Below, in pieces: positions 45,445 through 52,806 of a DNA stretch of 64,000 bases; positions within the stretch are counted from its first letter, which is position 1; each line of letters opens with the position of its first letter. Made by a program: the position numbers and the translations under genes. The DNA lies in assembly GCF_900099825.1 (NCBI RefSeq), contig NZ_LT629693.1, forward strand, positions 620,001 through 684,000. The letters are read 5' to 3'. The stretch comes from Bradyrhizobium ottawaense. GTDB lineage: Bacteria; Pseudomonadota; Alphaproteobacteria; Rhizobiales; Xanthobacteraceae. The notes below the pieces were generated by a model. That model was not told where the DNA came from, made no database searches, and saw only the letters and a list, made by a program, of their open reading frames with translations.

Positions 45445-45458
45445 TTGATGGCCGTCAA
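45445..45458 (-). promoter_or_regulatory. FNR/FixK-type box for baeRF gene
   Basis: TTGATGGCCGTCAA, 77.5 bp before the start at 45374. Confidence 0.7.
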
Positions 45459-45896
45459 TCAAGGCGGCATCTCCAGCGGCCAGGCGAATGCGCAACACGC
45501 GGCAAATCCGATCAAGGCGTTTCCCCATTCGAGAAGCCCCCGGTCCCGCATCAGCTTCCGGATCGGCGAAACCGGTTTCCCGAGTGGAACGGCGAAAAGC
45601 CAGATATTCACCGGCATCATCACGAAATAGGCATACGGCCAGCTAGCCAGAATGGTGATGCCTCCGATGATCCAGCGGACGTCGCCATTCATCCTGAATT
45701 GGATGAACGCGATCGTCGCCGAGAGGACAGCAAGCACCGACAACACCAGCGTGCCGCGCCTATTGCTCAGTTTCAATTCCTGAACCATGGCACGGCTGTC
45801 AAGCTTCAGCCGGGCCGGCTGCTCGACAAGGCCGATGTACATCGTGGCGCCGAGGAAGGCGGCGGCGACAGCGAATGCGTAAAGTCCGGGCCGCAT
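45459..45896 (-). CDS. DUF1772-like membrane protein, 145 aa
   Basis: Four membrane helices: YAFAVAAAFLGATMYIGLVE with QPAR just after, TLVLSVLAVLSATIAFIQF, WIIGGITILASWPYAYFVMM with PVN after, and LLEWGNALIGFAACCAFAWP. The E-QPAR and MMPVN positions recall DUF1772/anthrone-oxygenase-like proteins. The function is unknown. The ATG at 45896 has AGGAGCG upstream; one at 45917 is also possible. It follows the broken USP by 25 bases. Confidence 0.65.
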   Translation of the reverse strand: MRPGLYAFAVAAAFLGATMYIGLVEQPARLKLDSRAMVQELKLSNRRGTLVLSVLAVLSATIAFIQFRMNGDVRWIIGGITILASWPYAYFVMMPVNIWLFAVPLGKPVSPIRKLMRDRGLLEWGNALIGFAACCAFAWPLEMPP

Positions 45897-45921
45897 CGTT
45901 TTGCGCTCCTGATGCATCCTT

Positions 45922-46754
45922 TCAGTGCGACATAAATACCGGAACGGTCATCGATTTCAGCATCTCGCGGGCCACACCGCCGAGGATGACCTCGCGTAGT
46001 CTGGCATGGCCGTAACCACCCATGACGATCAGCGTTCCGGAATTGTCCGCGACATAGGAGAGAATGGCGCTGGTGACGTCGATGTCGGCCGCAGGCACCG
46101 TTTGGAGCTGCACCTTGACATCATGGCGCGCGACGTGGGTCGCTATTTCGACGCCGCGAATCTCCCTGTTGTCGCTGTTTGTCTTCTCGTTCAACACGAT
46201 CAGCAGATCGACCTTATTCGCCCGGGTCAGTAACGGCAACGCGTCGTTGAACGCGCGGGCCGCCGCGCGGCTACCATCCCAGCAGCAGACCACACGTTCG
46301 AGCTTCAACCCGCTCTTCTGAATATACGGTACCACGATGAGCGGCCGTCCGGACTGGAACAGCGCGGTTTCGATCATGTCATCGTTGTCGACGCGACCGG
46401 GCTCGGATTGCATGAACACGCTGAGATCGAAGCGGCGGGCAAGGGTCGCCAGGATCGTTGGCGCCTCCGCGCCCAGCGTCCTGAGCAACCGGTGCTCCGC
46501 CGAAATCAGGCTCCATTTGGCGGCCGCATCGAAGCGCTCGATCGCAGCCATCGCTGATTTCTCGCTTTCGGCGATCATCTGGCCACGATATCTGGCGGTA
46601 TTTCCATCATCACATAGCCCGGAAACTCCGGAGTGTATGCGAAAGCAACTCCCGCGAGATGGGTGTCGCAGACCTCCGCGATCGAAATGGCAAAATCACG
46701 GGCCGGATCGCGCGCGACCTGGTACTCCAGGTTGACGATAATGTCCTTGATCAT
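45922..46754 (-). pseudogene. Universal stress protein, copy D, split by a one-base deletion
   Basis: The first frame (46754-46575) reads MIKDIIVNLEYQVARDPARD through YVMMEIPPDIVAR and stops. The second frame (46578-45922) continues MIAESEKSAMAAIERFDAAA through CCWDGSRAAARAFNDALPLL to VMGGYGHARLREVILGG then VPVFMSH. The total, 833 bases, is 3n+2, matching one lost base at the junction. Stop and restart overlap as ATGA, so coupled synthesis of two halves is possible, but a disabled gene or sequencing error is more likely. The ribosome site CGGAG precedes the first ATG. Confidence 0.82.
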
Positions 46755-46825
46755 CGAAATGCTCCGATAGCAGACGCGGGGCGCCGTCCCAGGACGCACT
46801 GTCGAGTACCGCGCGACTTTGGGCA

Positions 46826-46839
46826 TTGATGCCGGTCAA
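46826..46839 (-). promoter_or_regulatory. FNR/FixK-type box for USP copy D
   Basis: TTGATGCCGGTCAA, 78.5 bp before the start at 46754. Confidence 0.7.
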
Positions 46840-47054
46840 CGAACGCTGGCAGTCATTGATCAATGCGGGGTTGACCAACCATCAATTGTTCACTCATTCA
46901 TCAGGAACCAAACGACGCGAACGTGGTTGTCACGGCACCGTTCTGAACGCTTGCTTGTTTCCCGCGCCCGCGCCGGCTCTCGTTCGCTTGAGCCGTGGCG
47001 TTCTTCGTTGTCTCGCTTTCGCCCGCAACGGCGTCTCGGAATCCAACCAAGTCC

Positions 47055-47267
47055 ATGCCTCGCTATTTCTTTCATTTCCGGGCGGAAGCATCCCTATTCA
47101 AAGACGAGGACGGCGAAGTGCTCGCGGATGCTTCCCTGGCCCTGCAGCATGCCAGGCGCATCGCGGCCGAATTGGTGCACGGCGGAGAATCGACGAACGC
47201 GGCGATCATCGTGGTCGAGGACGGTCGGCAACTCTTCGAAGTTCGGCTGTCGGAATGTGGCGACTAA
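47055..47267 (+). CDS. DUF6894-type small protein, 70 aa
   Basis: MPRYFFHFRAEASLFKDEDG then EVLADASLALQHARRIAAEL, later IIVVEDGRQLFEVRL, matches the very common Rhizobiales family DUF6894 (MPRYFFH...DEEG). The fold is a short strand-helix-strand module. The ATG at 47055 is fixed by the MPRYFFH signature. The same domain ends the fusion protein at 50450. Function is unknown. Confidence 0.75.
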   Translation: MPRYFFHFRAEASLFKDEDGEVLADASLALQHARRIAAELVHGGESTNAAIIVVEDGRQLFEVRLSECGD

Positions 47268-47336
47268 GACGACCGTCGTCGAATTCCCGACCCTCCGTCC
47301 GTGTCCGAAAGATAGCTCGCGACGCCGACAGCCGCT

Positions 47337-47624
47337 TCAGTAGCAATCCTCGATGCGGCGAACGCGCCAACCCCATCCGTCCCAGAAGCGTTCGCGCCGG
47401 ACGTAGCATCGTGGTCCGAAATAGACCGGCTCGTATGCTACGCTGTAGTACGGCCTTGGTGCGGCAAGCGCAGCGCCCAGAATGGCGCCCGCCGCCAGGC
47501 CGCCGATAACGGGGCCAACAGGAAAGCCACGATGCCATCGGGCATCTGCAGGTGTTGGGATCGCAACCGCACCGATCGCGACAGTTGCAGCAACTGCGAG
47601 TGTGGCCAGGGTCTTTTTCATCAT
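47337..47624 (-). CDS. Small exported protein, 95 aa
   Basis: A clear signal peptide (MMKKTLATLAVAATVAIGAV then PADA) is followed by a Gly/Ala-rich segment FPVGPVIGGLAAGAILGAAL and an aromatic end with CYVRRERFWDGWGWRVRRI. Two cysteines (in GPRCY and EDCY) could form a disulfide. This type of periplasmic protein is common in Bradyrhizobium and has no known role. GGAG precedes the first ATG. Confidence 0.7.
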   Translation of the reverse strand: MMKKTLATLAVAATVAIGAVAIPTPADARWHRGFPVGPVIGGLAAGAILGAALAAPRPYYSVAYEPVYFGPRCYVRRERFWDGWGWRVRRIEDCY

Positions 47625-47767
47625 GCGATCTCCACTTTTTCGTTGCGGCGCAATCCAGCATCCGGCAAGACGAAGTTCCGGACACTGATCCGCGACAGCG
47701 TGATGGTAGCGGCTCGAACGACAACCGCATTGGCGTTCGTCAAGTGCCCGACCAAGAAACGCGATTA

Positions 47768-47781
47768 TTGATCGCCGTCAG
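47768..47781 (+). promoter_or_regulatory. FNR/FixK-type box
   Basis: TTGATCGCCGTCAG, 82.5 bp before the start at 47857. Confidence 0.68.
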
Positions 47782-47856
47782 CGCGTCGAACGTCCCACTG
47801 TCTTCTATGGCACTGCCAGCTTCGGCAACACACGCGAGCTAAACAGGAGAACAGCC

Positions 47857-48282
47857 ATGGCCGTGACCCTTAACCGACGAGCGTATGAGCACGCCAAAGC
47901 GTTCATCAATGAAGGACGATTCGTATTCGACGAGCGCGATGACTGGAGCGAGCACCAACCGTCTGCCGTGCAGGAAAGCGAATATATTCGTCTCCACGGT
48001 TTTGAAGAATACGGCAAATGGTTTTTGGGGATCAACGACGAGAGGCCCGAAAATACCAAGGCGCACTACGCGTTTCCCTTCGGAGATTTCAGGGATATTC
48101 ACCGTTGTGGCGTACTGGCTGCGGAAAGCCGGGCCGGCCAATACCGGCATTACGACATCGAGAATGCGGCAGCTCACCTGCACGGCATGCTGGAAGGCCG
48201 CAAGGCTGCAACGGTGCCGAGGCGTACACGGACAGCTTCGCCCGACAGGGCAACGCGCGGCACCCGACATTCGCCGAGATAG
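47857..48282 (+). CDS. Conserved hypothetical protein, 141 aa
   Basis: MAVTLNRRAYEHAKAFINEG then RFVFDERDDWSEHQPSA, then HYAFPFGDFRDIHRCGVLAA and YDIENAAAHLHGML. I recognise this as a short soluble family in Bradyrhizobiaceae without an assigned function. The last 25 residues are Arg/Thr-rich. It has its own box. It converges with the DUF2905 gene. Confidence 0.7.
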   Translation: MAVTLNRRAYEHAKAFINEGRFVFDERDDWSEHQPSAVQESEYIRLHGFEEYGKWFLGINDERPENTKAHYAFPFGDFRDIHRCGVLAAESRAGQYRHYDIENAAAHLHGMLEGRKAATVPRRTRTASPDRATRGTRHSPR

Positions 48283-48295
48283 TGCCGACTCCGCG

Positions 48296-48496
48296 TCAGC
48301 GGTTCACGACCCACAGCACCACGCTGAGCAGCAGGCTGATGAGCAGGCAGGTCGCGAGCGGGAAATAGAGCGTCATATTCTCCCGCTCGATCACGATATC
48401 ACCGGGCAGCCGTCCCAGTCCGAGTTGGCTCAAATAGGGCCAGAGCAGGCCGGCCGCCAGGATCGCAAGGCCGAGGACGATCAGAACACGCGCCAT
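48296..48496 (-). CDS. DUF2905 small membrane protein, 66 aa
   Basis: Two helices (MARVLIVLGLAILAAGLLWP and LYFPLATCLLISLLLSVVLW) flank a loop LGLGRLPGDIVIERENMTLY, the DUF2905 hallmark GRLPGDI. The ATG at 48496 has GAGGA upstream. It is 24 bases after the Bax-inhibitor gene and probably in its operon. Confidence 0.85.
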   Translation of the reverse strand: MARVLIVLGLAILAAGLLWPYLSQLGLGRLPGDIVIERENMTLYFPLATCLLISLLLSVVLWVVNR

Positions 48497-48520
48497 CGCG
48501 GTCAATCCTCGCATCTTCCG

Positions 48521-49255
48521 TCAGTTGTCGCGGCGCTGACCGAACAACTGAAGGAAGATCATGAAGAGATTTATGAAATCGAGATAGAGCGACAGCGCGC
48601 CGAGCACGGCCTTCTTGCCGGCGATATCAACGCTGTCGGACTCCAGATACATCTCCTTGATGCGCTGGGTGTCATACGCGGTAAGGCCGACGAATACGAT
48701 GACCCCGATGATGGAGACGGCGAACTGAAGAGCGCTCGACCCGACAAAGATATTGACGAGGGACGCGATCACGATACCGATCAGGCCCATCATGAGGAAC
48801 GAACCGAAGCGTGAAAGATCGGACCTGGTCGTATAGCCATAGAGGCTCATGACGCCGTAGGTCGCCGCCGTGATGAAGAACACGTGCGCAATCGATTCAC
48901 CGGTGAACACCAGGAAGATGCTTCCGAGCGAGAGCCCCATGACGGCGGCATAGAGCCAGAACAACACCATCGCCGTTCCTGCGCTCATGCGCTCGATGCC
49001 AAAACTGAGCGCCAGCACGAAGCCGAGCGGAGCCAGCATCACGAGCCAGATCAGCGGCGTGGCCGCAATGGCCTGATAGAAACCCGAGGCCGCCGCGGCG
49101 TAGGCAGTGATACCGGTCAGTGCCAGTCCGCCGGCCATATAGCCATAGACGCGCTGCATATGGGCACGCAGGCCCGCGTCGATCTGGGCGCCGGCCGACG
49201 GCGGAAAGCCTGTTCCGCGCGAAGCCCTGCGAGCATCGGAATCATAATAGCTCAT
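48521..49255 (-). CDS. Bax inhibitor-1/YccA family membrane protein, 244 aa
   Basis: Seven helices with the family order: HMQRVYGYMAGGLALTGITA, then APLGFVLALSFGIERMSAGT, FWLYAAVMGLSLGSIFLVFT, FFITAATYGVMSLYGYTT, and the end VGLTAYDTQRIKEMY then LGALSLYLDFINLFMIFLQL. BI-1 proteins are pH-sensitive calcium leak channels and stress modulators. The ATG at 49255 has AGGAG upstream. It follows a small membrane protein gene on the same strand. Confidence 0.92.
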   Translation of the reverse strand: MSYYDSDARRASRGTGFPPSAGAQIDAGLRAHMQRVYGYMAGGLALTGITAYAAAASGFYQAIAATPLIWLVMLAPLGFVLALSFGIERMSAGTAMVLFWLYAAVMGLSLGSIFLVFTGESIAHVFFITAATYGVMSLYGYTTRSDLSRFGSFLMMGLIGIVIASLVNIFVGSSALQFAVSIIGVIVFVGLTAYDTQRIKEMYLESDSVDIAGKKAVLGALSLYLDFINLFMIFLQLFGQRRDN

Positions 49256-49280
49256 GGCTTGCTCCTGTGGTTGCTCACAT

Positions 49281-49532
49281 CTACCAATAAGCGCCGTGCC
49301 GGGATCGCCGATCGATGAGCAGCAGTCCGACGAGCAGCGCCAGCAGCAGCACGGCGACACCGTAGGTACCGGGGAACACCAACCAGAACACCCAAGCACC
49401 CAATAAGGCGGCGAACGCAGCGAACCAGAACAGCGTCGCCGCCGCGACGCCAGCCATCACCAGCAGGACCGGCAGCAGCAGGACCACGACCGCGACCACC
49501 AGGATTCCGAATATCAGCTGCTCGAGGATCAT
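49281..49532 (-). CDS. Small two-to-three-helix membrane protein, 83 aa
   Basis: Almost all hydrophobic: LIFGILVVAVVVLLLPVLLV, then AATLFWFAAFAALLGAWVFW, then YGVAVLLLALLVGLLLIDRR. GGAGG precedes the ATG. It lies 25 bases upstream of the Bax inhibitor-1 gene and likely shares its transcript. No family is recognised. Confidence 0.65.
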   Translation of the reverse strand: MILEQLIFGILVVAVVVLLLPVLLVMAGVAAATLFWFAAFAALLGAWVFWLVFPGTYGVAVLLLALLVGLLLIDRRSRHGAYW

Positions 49533-49581
49533 TGCGACCTCCAGACGGCGTGGCCACGGACGTCAACGCCCGGCCGGCCCG

Positions 49582-50211
49582 TTAGTGAGCATGCAGCGCG
49601 CGTTCGCTGCGAACCTGGTCGGCGGTATAGGGCATGGCGGACGGATCGAACGCCTGCCAGCCGGATTTGCGGTAGAGGTCGCAGCGCTCCCCAAGCTTCA
49701 CCGCGGATTGGTTCATCATCGCCTCTACTCGCGGCACGTCGGTCGGCGATACTCGCGCGGCAACCAATGTTCCGCCGCGGCGCACGCCCTCCACAAACAC
49801 GTGTGCATCTTCCTCACCGATGCCGGCATTGGTCAGCGCGCCAAGCAGCCCGCCGGTTGCGCCGCCGATCGCCATGCTGCCCAACAGCGCCGCAAGCCAT
49901 CCGGCGCCGACGACCGCGCCGACGCCTGGAAGCGCCAGCATGGTGACAAGGCTGGCAGCGGTCGCCGCTGTCGCGCCGATCGCGACCCCGACCGCTGCGC
50001 CCTCGAATTTACCGATGGTCGCAGCATCTCCGCTCGCGCCCTGCTTCCGCAGAGCAACCACGTTGGAGGCCTTCCCGGTCCGGTACCAGCTGTCGGAATT
50101 ATTCGAGATGAGGCTGGTTTCCGACAGCGCTATGCCTGCGGCTTCGAGGCCGATGATAACCCGGTTCGCGTCGGCACATGAATCGTAGAGACGACAGATA
50201 GTGATCAGCAT
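49582..50211 (-). CDS. General-stress-type glycine-zipper protein, 209 aa
   Basis: The start MLITICRLYDSCADANRVII then GLEAAGI resembles the YflT/general-stress fold in which a small domain modulates another protein. A long Gly/Ala membrane-like region follows (GVAIGATAATAASLVTMLAL and GSMAIGGATGGLLGAL), then EEDAHVFVEGVRRGGTLVAA then RV. The ATG at 50211 is preferred to starts at 50298 or 50394 because the box at 50303-50316 then lies 98.5 bp upstream rather than inside the gene. Confidence 0.65.
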   Translation of the reverse strand: MLITICRLYDSCADANRVIIGLEAAGIALSETSLISNNSDSWYRTGKASNVVALRKQGASGDAATIGKFEGAAVGVAIGATAATAASLVTMLALPGVGAVVGAGWLAALLGSMAIGGATGGLLGALTNAGIGEEDAHVFVEGVRRGGTLVAARVSPTDVPRVEAMMNQSAVKLGERCDLYRKSGWQAFDPSAMPYTADQVRSERALHAH

Positions 50212-50302
50212 GATACGGTCCCACGGCGCAAGCCGCGGATCGGCCGAGACCGGCGCGGCAAAATAGCGATGTTGATTTTCTTCGTCGCCCCGTTCCATCA
50301 CC

Positions 50303-50316
50303 TTGACGAATATCAA
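50303..50316 (-). promoter_or_regulatory. FNR/FixK-type box, last of the island
   Basis: TTGACGAATATCAA, 98.5 bp before the start at 50211. No box was found to its right. Confidence 0.65.
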
Positions 50317-50449
50317 GGAAACGTCGAGGATTTCGCCGTGATGTGAGCGCAGTCTTTTGCCAATCTCGGCGGGCGATTGTCTGCGCATCTGCAAAGAGGT
50401 TGCGGGGTTCGCTGACTTTCTCCGGCCGGGTCATGAGGATGCGGTTCGT

Positions 50450-51183
50450 ATGTCCACTCTTGTTTCAGCGTTCCAGGATGCCGCGGACTCGCGGGAGGCG
50501 TGGCCCGATGCGCTCAAGGCGCTGACGGAGGCGGCCGGCGTCGCAGGCGCGGCCCTGATTATTTCGAATAAGAACACGGGAAATGTCGAAGAGGCCTGTT
50601 TTTTGGCCTGAGCGCCAACTTCAAATCCGATTATATCAGGCACTACGCCGCCCTCGACCCATACTCGCCGTTGCTCGATCGAAGCTGGAAGAAACTCTCC
50701 GAATGCTTCCCGGATCCGGTATTGCGAAGAAGCGAATGGTACAACGATTTTGTACTGGCATGCGGCGTTCGCGACATTCTTGGGGCACGGCTTGTCGATA
50801 CGCGCGACTATCGCGTCATCTTCGGTATTCATCAGCAGATCGGCCGGAGTTTTCCCGCGAGGCTCGATTCTCTCGTCGAGTTGGTGACGGATTCTTTGCG
50901 GCGAGCAGCCGAGCACAACGTCGAGCATTCGCGTTCGACAATTGGTGCACGCCATGAACCCGCCGCCGAGCTTTCGGCTGATGGCAGCCGGTTTTATTTC
51001 CATATCGACAATGGCACGTGGTATGCGGACGAAACAGGATCCGTCCATTCAACGCCGGATCAGGCTGCGGCGCATGCGCTTACGTTCGCCCGGGAACTGG
51101 CGCAAGACGACAGCTGGCATGGATCATCGGTTCTCGTGACGGACGCCCGGGGACGCCAGATTGCGCGCGTGCGGATCGGGTGA
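50450..51183 (+). pseudogene. LuxR-type sensor domain fused to DUF6894, frameshifted at a T6 tract
   Basis: The first frame reads MSTLVSAFQDAADSREAWPD through TGNVEEACF and then stops in a run of six T (50599-50604). With a seventh T the frame continues FFGLSANFKSDYIRHYAALD then PYSPLL, ECFPDPVLRRSEWYNDFVLA then CGVRDILGARLVDT, which is the N-terminal sensor region of LuxR-like regulators in this group. The helix-turn-helix is absent; instead the end FYFHIDNGTWYADETGSVHS through RGRQIARVRI is a DUF6894 domain. The 734-base span is 3n+2. Slippage at the T run could restore it. Confidence 0.65.
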
Positions 51184-51235
51184 TGACGCCTGGTCGCAGG
51201 CTTGGCCCTGTTCCCATGGAGCAAGGAACTGCCGC

Positions 51236-51922
51236 CTATTTGGGCAACGCGCGCGCGACGACATCGCTCGGCGGATCGACGGCCGGCGATCCATCATGGG
51301 CATGCGCCAACTGCGCCAGTACCGCCAGCCGAACCGCCTCGGCGGGAGTACGGGTTCCCAACCGCGCAAACATGCGCGCGCGGTGCACCTCCACCGTTCG
51401 CGCGCTGATGCCGAGATCGTAGGCGATCTGCTTGGTCAAGCGCCCGGCGACCAGCTTGTCGAACACCTGGCGTTCGCGCGGGCTCAACCTCGCAATCCGC
51501 TTGGCGGCCTCCATGCCTTCCCGATCATGCACCGGGGCCGTCTCCATCGCCATTGCCTCGTTGATTGCGTTGAGAAGCTTTTCGTCGTCGAAGGGTTTTT
51601 CTATGAAATCGACCGCCCCACCCTTCATTGCGCGAACCGCGGTCTCCATGTCGCCCTTCAACGTCATCACGATGATCGGTAGCTTGAAGCCAATTAATTT
51701 GAGTTGCTTCTGCAACTCTAGGCCGCCCATACCCGGCATTCGAACATCGAGGATGACACATCCGTCAGCAAGGTCGGGCGCCGCCTTGAGAAAGGCCGGC
51801 CCCGACTCGAACGAAGCCGCAGTCATCCCCACCGAGCGCATCAGACGCTCGACCGCCCTGCGAAAAGCCGCGTCATCGTCGACGATGTAGACAGGCCGTC
51901 GTGGTGCACGTTCGAATGTCAT
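51236..51922 (-). CDS. FixJ-like two-component response regulator, 228 aa
   Basis: Receiver with VYIVDDDAAFRRAVERLMRS, phospho-Asp in CVILDVRMPGMGGLELQ, and FIEKPFDDEKL. The LuxR-type domain has LSPRERQVFDKLVAGRLTKQ and ISARTVEVHRARMFARLGTR. The loop after the fourth strand reads VMTLKGD, while FixJ usually has TGHGD. It lies beside the receiver-only gene, and its cognate kinase may be the truncated one at 52429. It is distinct from the regulator at 34917. Confidence 0.88.
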   Translation of the reverse strand: MTFERAPRRPVYIVDDDAAFRRAVERLMRSVGMTAASFESGPAFLKAAPDLADGCVILDVRMPGMGGLELQKQLKLIGFKLPIIVMTLKGDMETAVRAMKGGAVDFIEKPFDDEKLLNAINEAMAMETAPVHDREGMEAAKRIARLSPRERQVFDKLVAGRLTKQIAYDLGISARTVEVHRARMFARLGTRTPAEAVRLAVLAQLAHAHDGSPAVDPPSDVVARALPK

Positions 51923-52027
51923 CGCTGCGTCCGTTAGGTGTGAACCGAGCCATCACCGAACCGTACTGTTGCACTGCTCGCGTCGAAACATCGCTTCCCA
52001 CGTTCGGCATACGACGGGTTGGCATGA

Positions 52028-52432
52028 TTACTGCCGCCGGGGCTGCAAAGCGGCGCCTTCCGGCGCCTTCAATGCAGCGTGAATGCAATCAAGGAGTTCG
52101 TCGTCGGCAAACGGTTTGGCGAGGTAGCCTATGGCCCCCGCTTTCAGCGCCTGGACGCGCGCCCGATCGTCGGTAAAAGCCGTGATGAAGATGATCGGGA
52201 TCGCATGGTTGGACGCGACCAGATGCTGCTGCAATTGGAGCCCGTCCATACCCGGCATATGCACGTCCAAGATCAGGCAGGATGTCTTCTCCAGCCGGTC
52301 GGAGCCAAGAAATTCCTCGGCCGATGCAAAGGTTTCGACGGCGAGGCCGAATGACTTCATCAGCCGCCTGACAGCTCTCCTGATCGAGTCATCATCGTCG
52401 ACAATCATGACGATCGACGGATCGTGGGTCAT
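52028..52432 (-). CDS. Single-domain response regulator, 134 aa
   Basis: A receiver alone: [20 protein letters not shown], phospho-Asp in [28 protein letters not shown], and [20 protein letters not shown]. There is no output domain. The ATG overlaps the stop of the upstream kinase remnant (ATGA), and GGAG sits eight bases ahead, so it was the kinase's partner. With the kinase now truncated it may be phosphorylated by the large hybrid kinase. Confidence 0.85.
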   Translation of the reverse strand: MTHDPSIVMIVDDDDSIRRAVRRLMKSFGLAVETFASAEEFLGSDRLEKTSCLILDVHMPGMDGLQLQQHLVASNHAIPIIFITAFTDDRARVQALKAGAIGYLAKPFADDELLDCIHAALKAPEGAALQPRRQ

Positions 52433-52710
52433 AGGCTGACTCCAGAGGCCGACGGCAATGCGAACGCGAACATGGCGCCAATGGGAGATCCGGGTGCAGC
52501 CCACAACCGACCATGATGGGCTTCAATGATCGACTTGCTGATCGCCAGCCCCATTCCCATCCCCGCGGCTTTCGTCGTGAAGAAGGTCTCGAAAATACGC
52601 TCCTGGCGCTTTAACTGACGGCGAATGACCACCTGGCCGGCTGCATCAACGCCATGCACTTGAAAGACCGACTTCGCGATATCCAGACCGATTGTCGAAA
52701 TTGACTGCAT
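52429..52710 (-). pseudogene. Chimera: IS110 transposase start fused in frame to a histidine-kinase ATPase domain
   Basis: Residues 1-35 ([20 protein letters not shown] then [15 protein letters not shown]) are the start of an IS110-family transposase, including the first Asp of its RuvC-like site. From about residue 37 the sequence is [20 protein letters not shown] then [15 protein letters not shown], the G2 box and last part of a HATPase domain. The frame is open across the join. The kinase's His box and N box, and the rest of the transposase, are gone. The DNA upstream to about 52800 looks like an IS110 leading end. Confidence 0.78.
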
Positions 52711-52806
52711 AGGCTGCTCCTCCGAATCGTGGGAGCCTCAAACGGCGCCCACTCCTTGGCGCTCTCGCGCCGGTGGAGGAGCCGTCCACAGCATCAACAG
52801 CGGAAA

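Noticed and set aside
46871..46885. TTGACCAACCATCAA, resembling another FNR/FixK box
   Set aside because: The half sites are five rather than four bases apart, and it is about 177 bp from the nearest plus-strand start.
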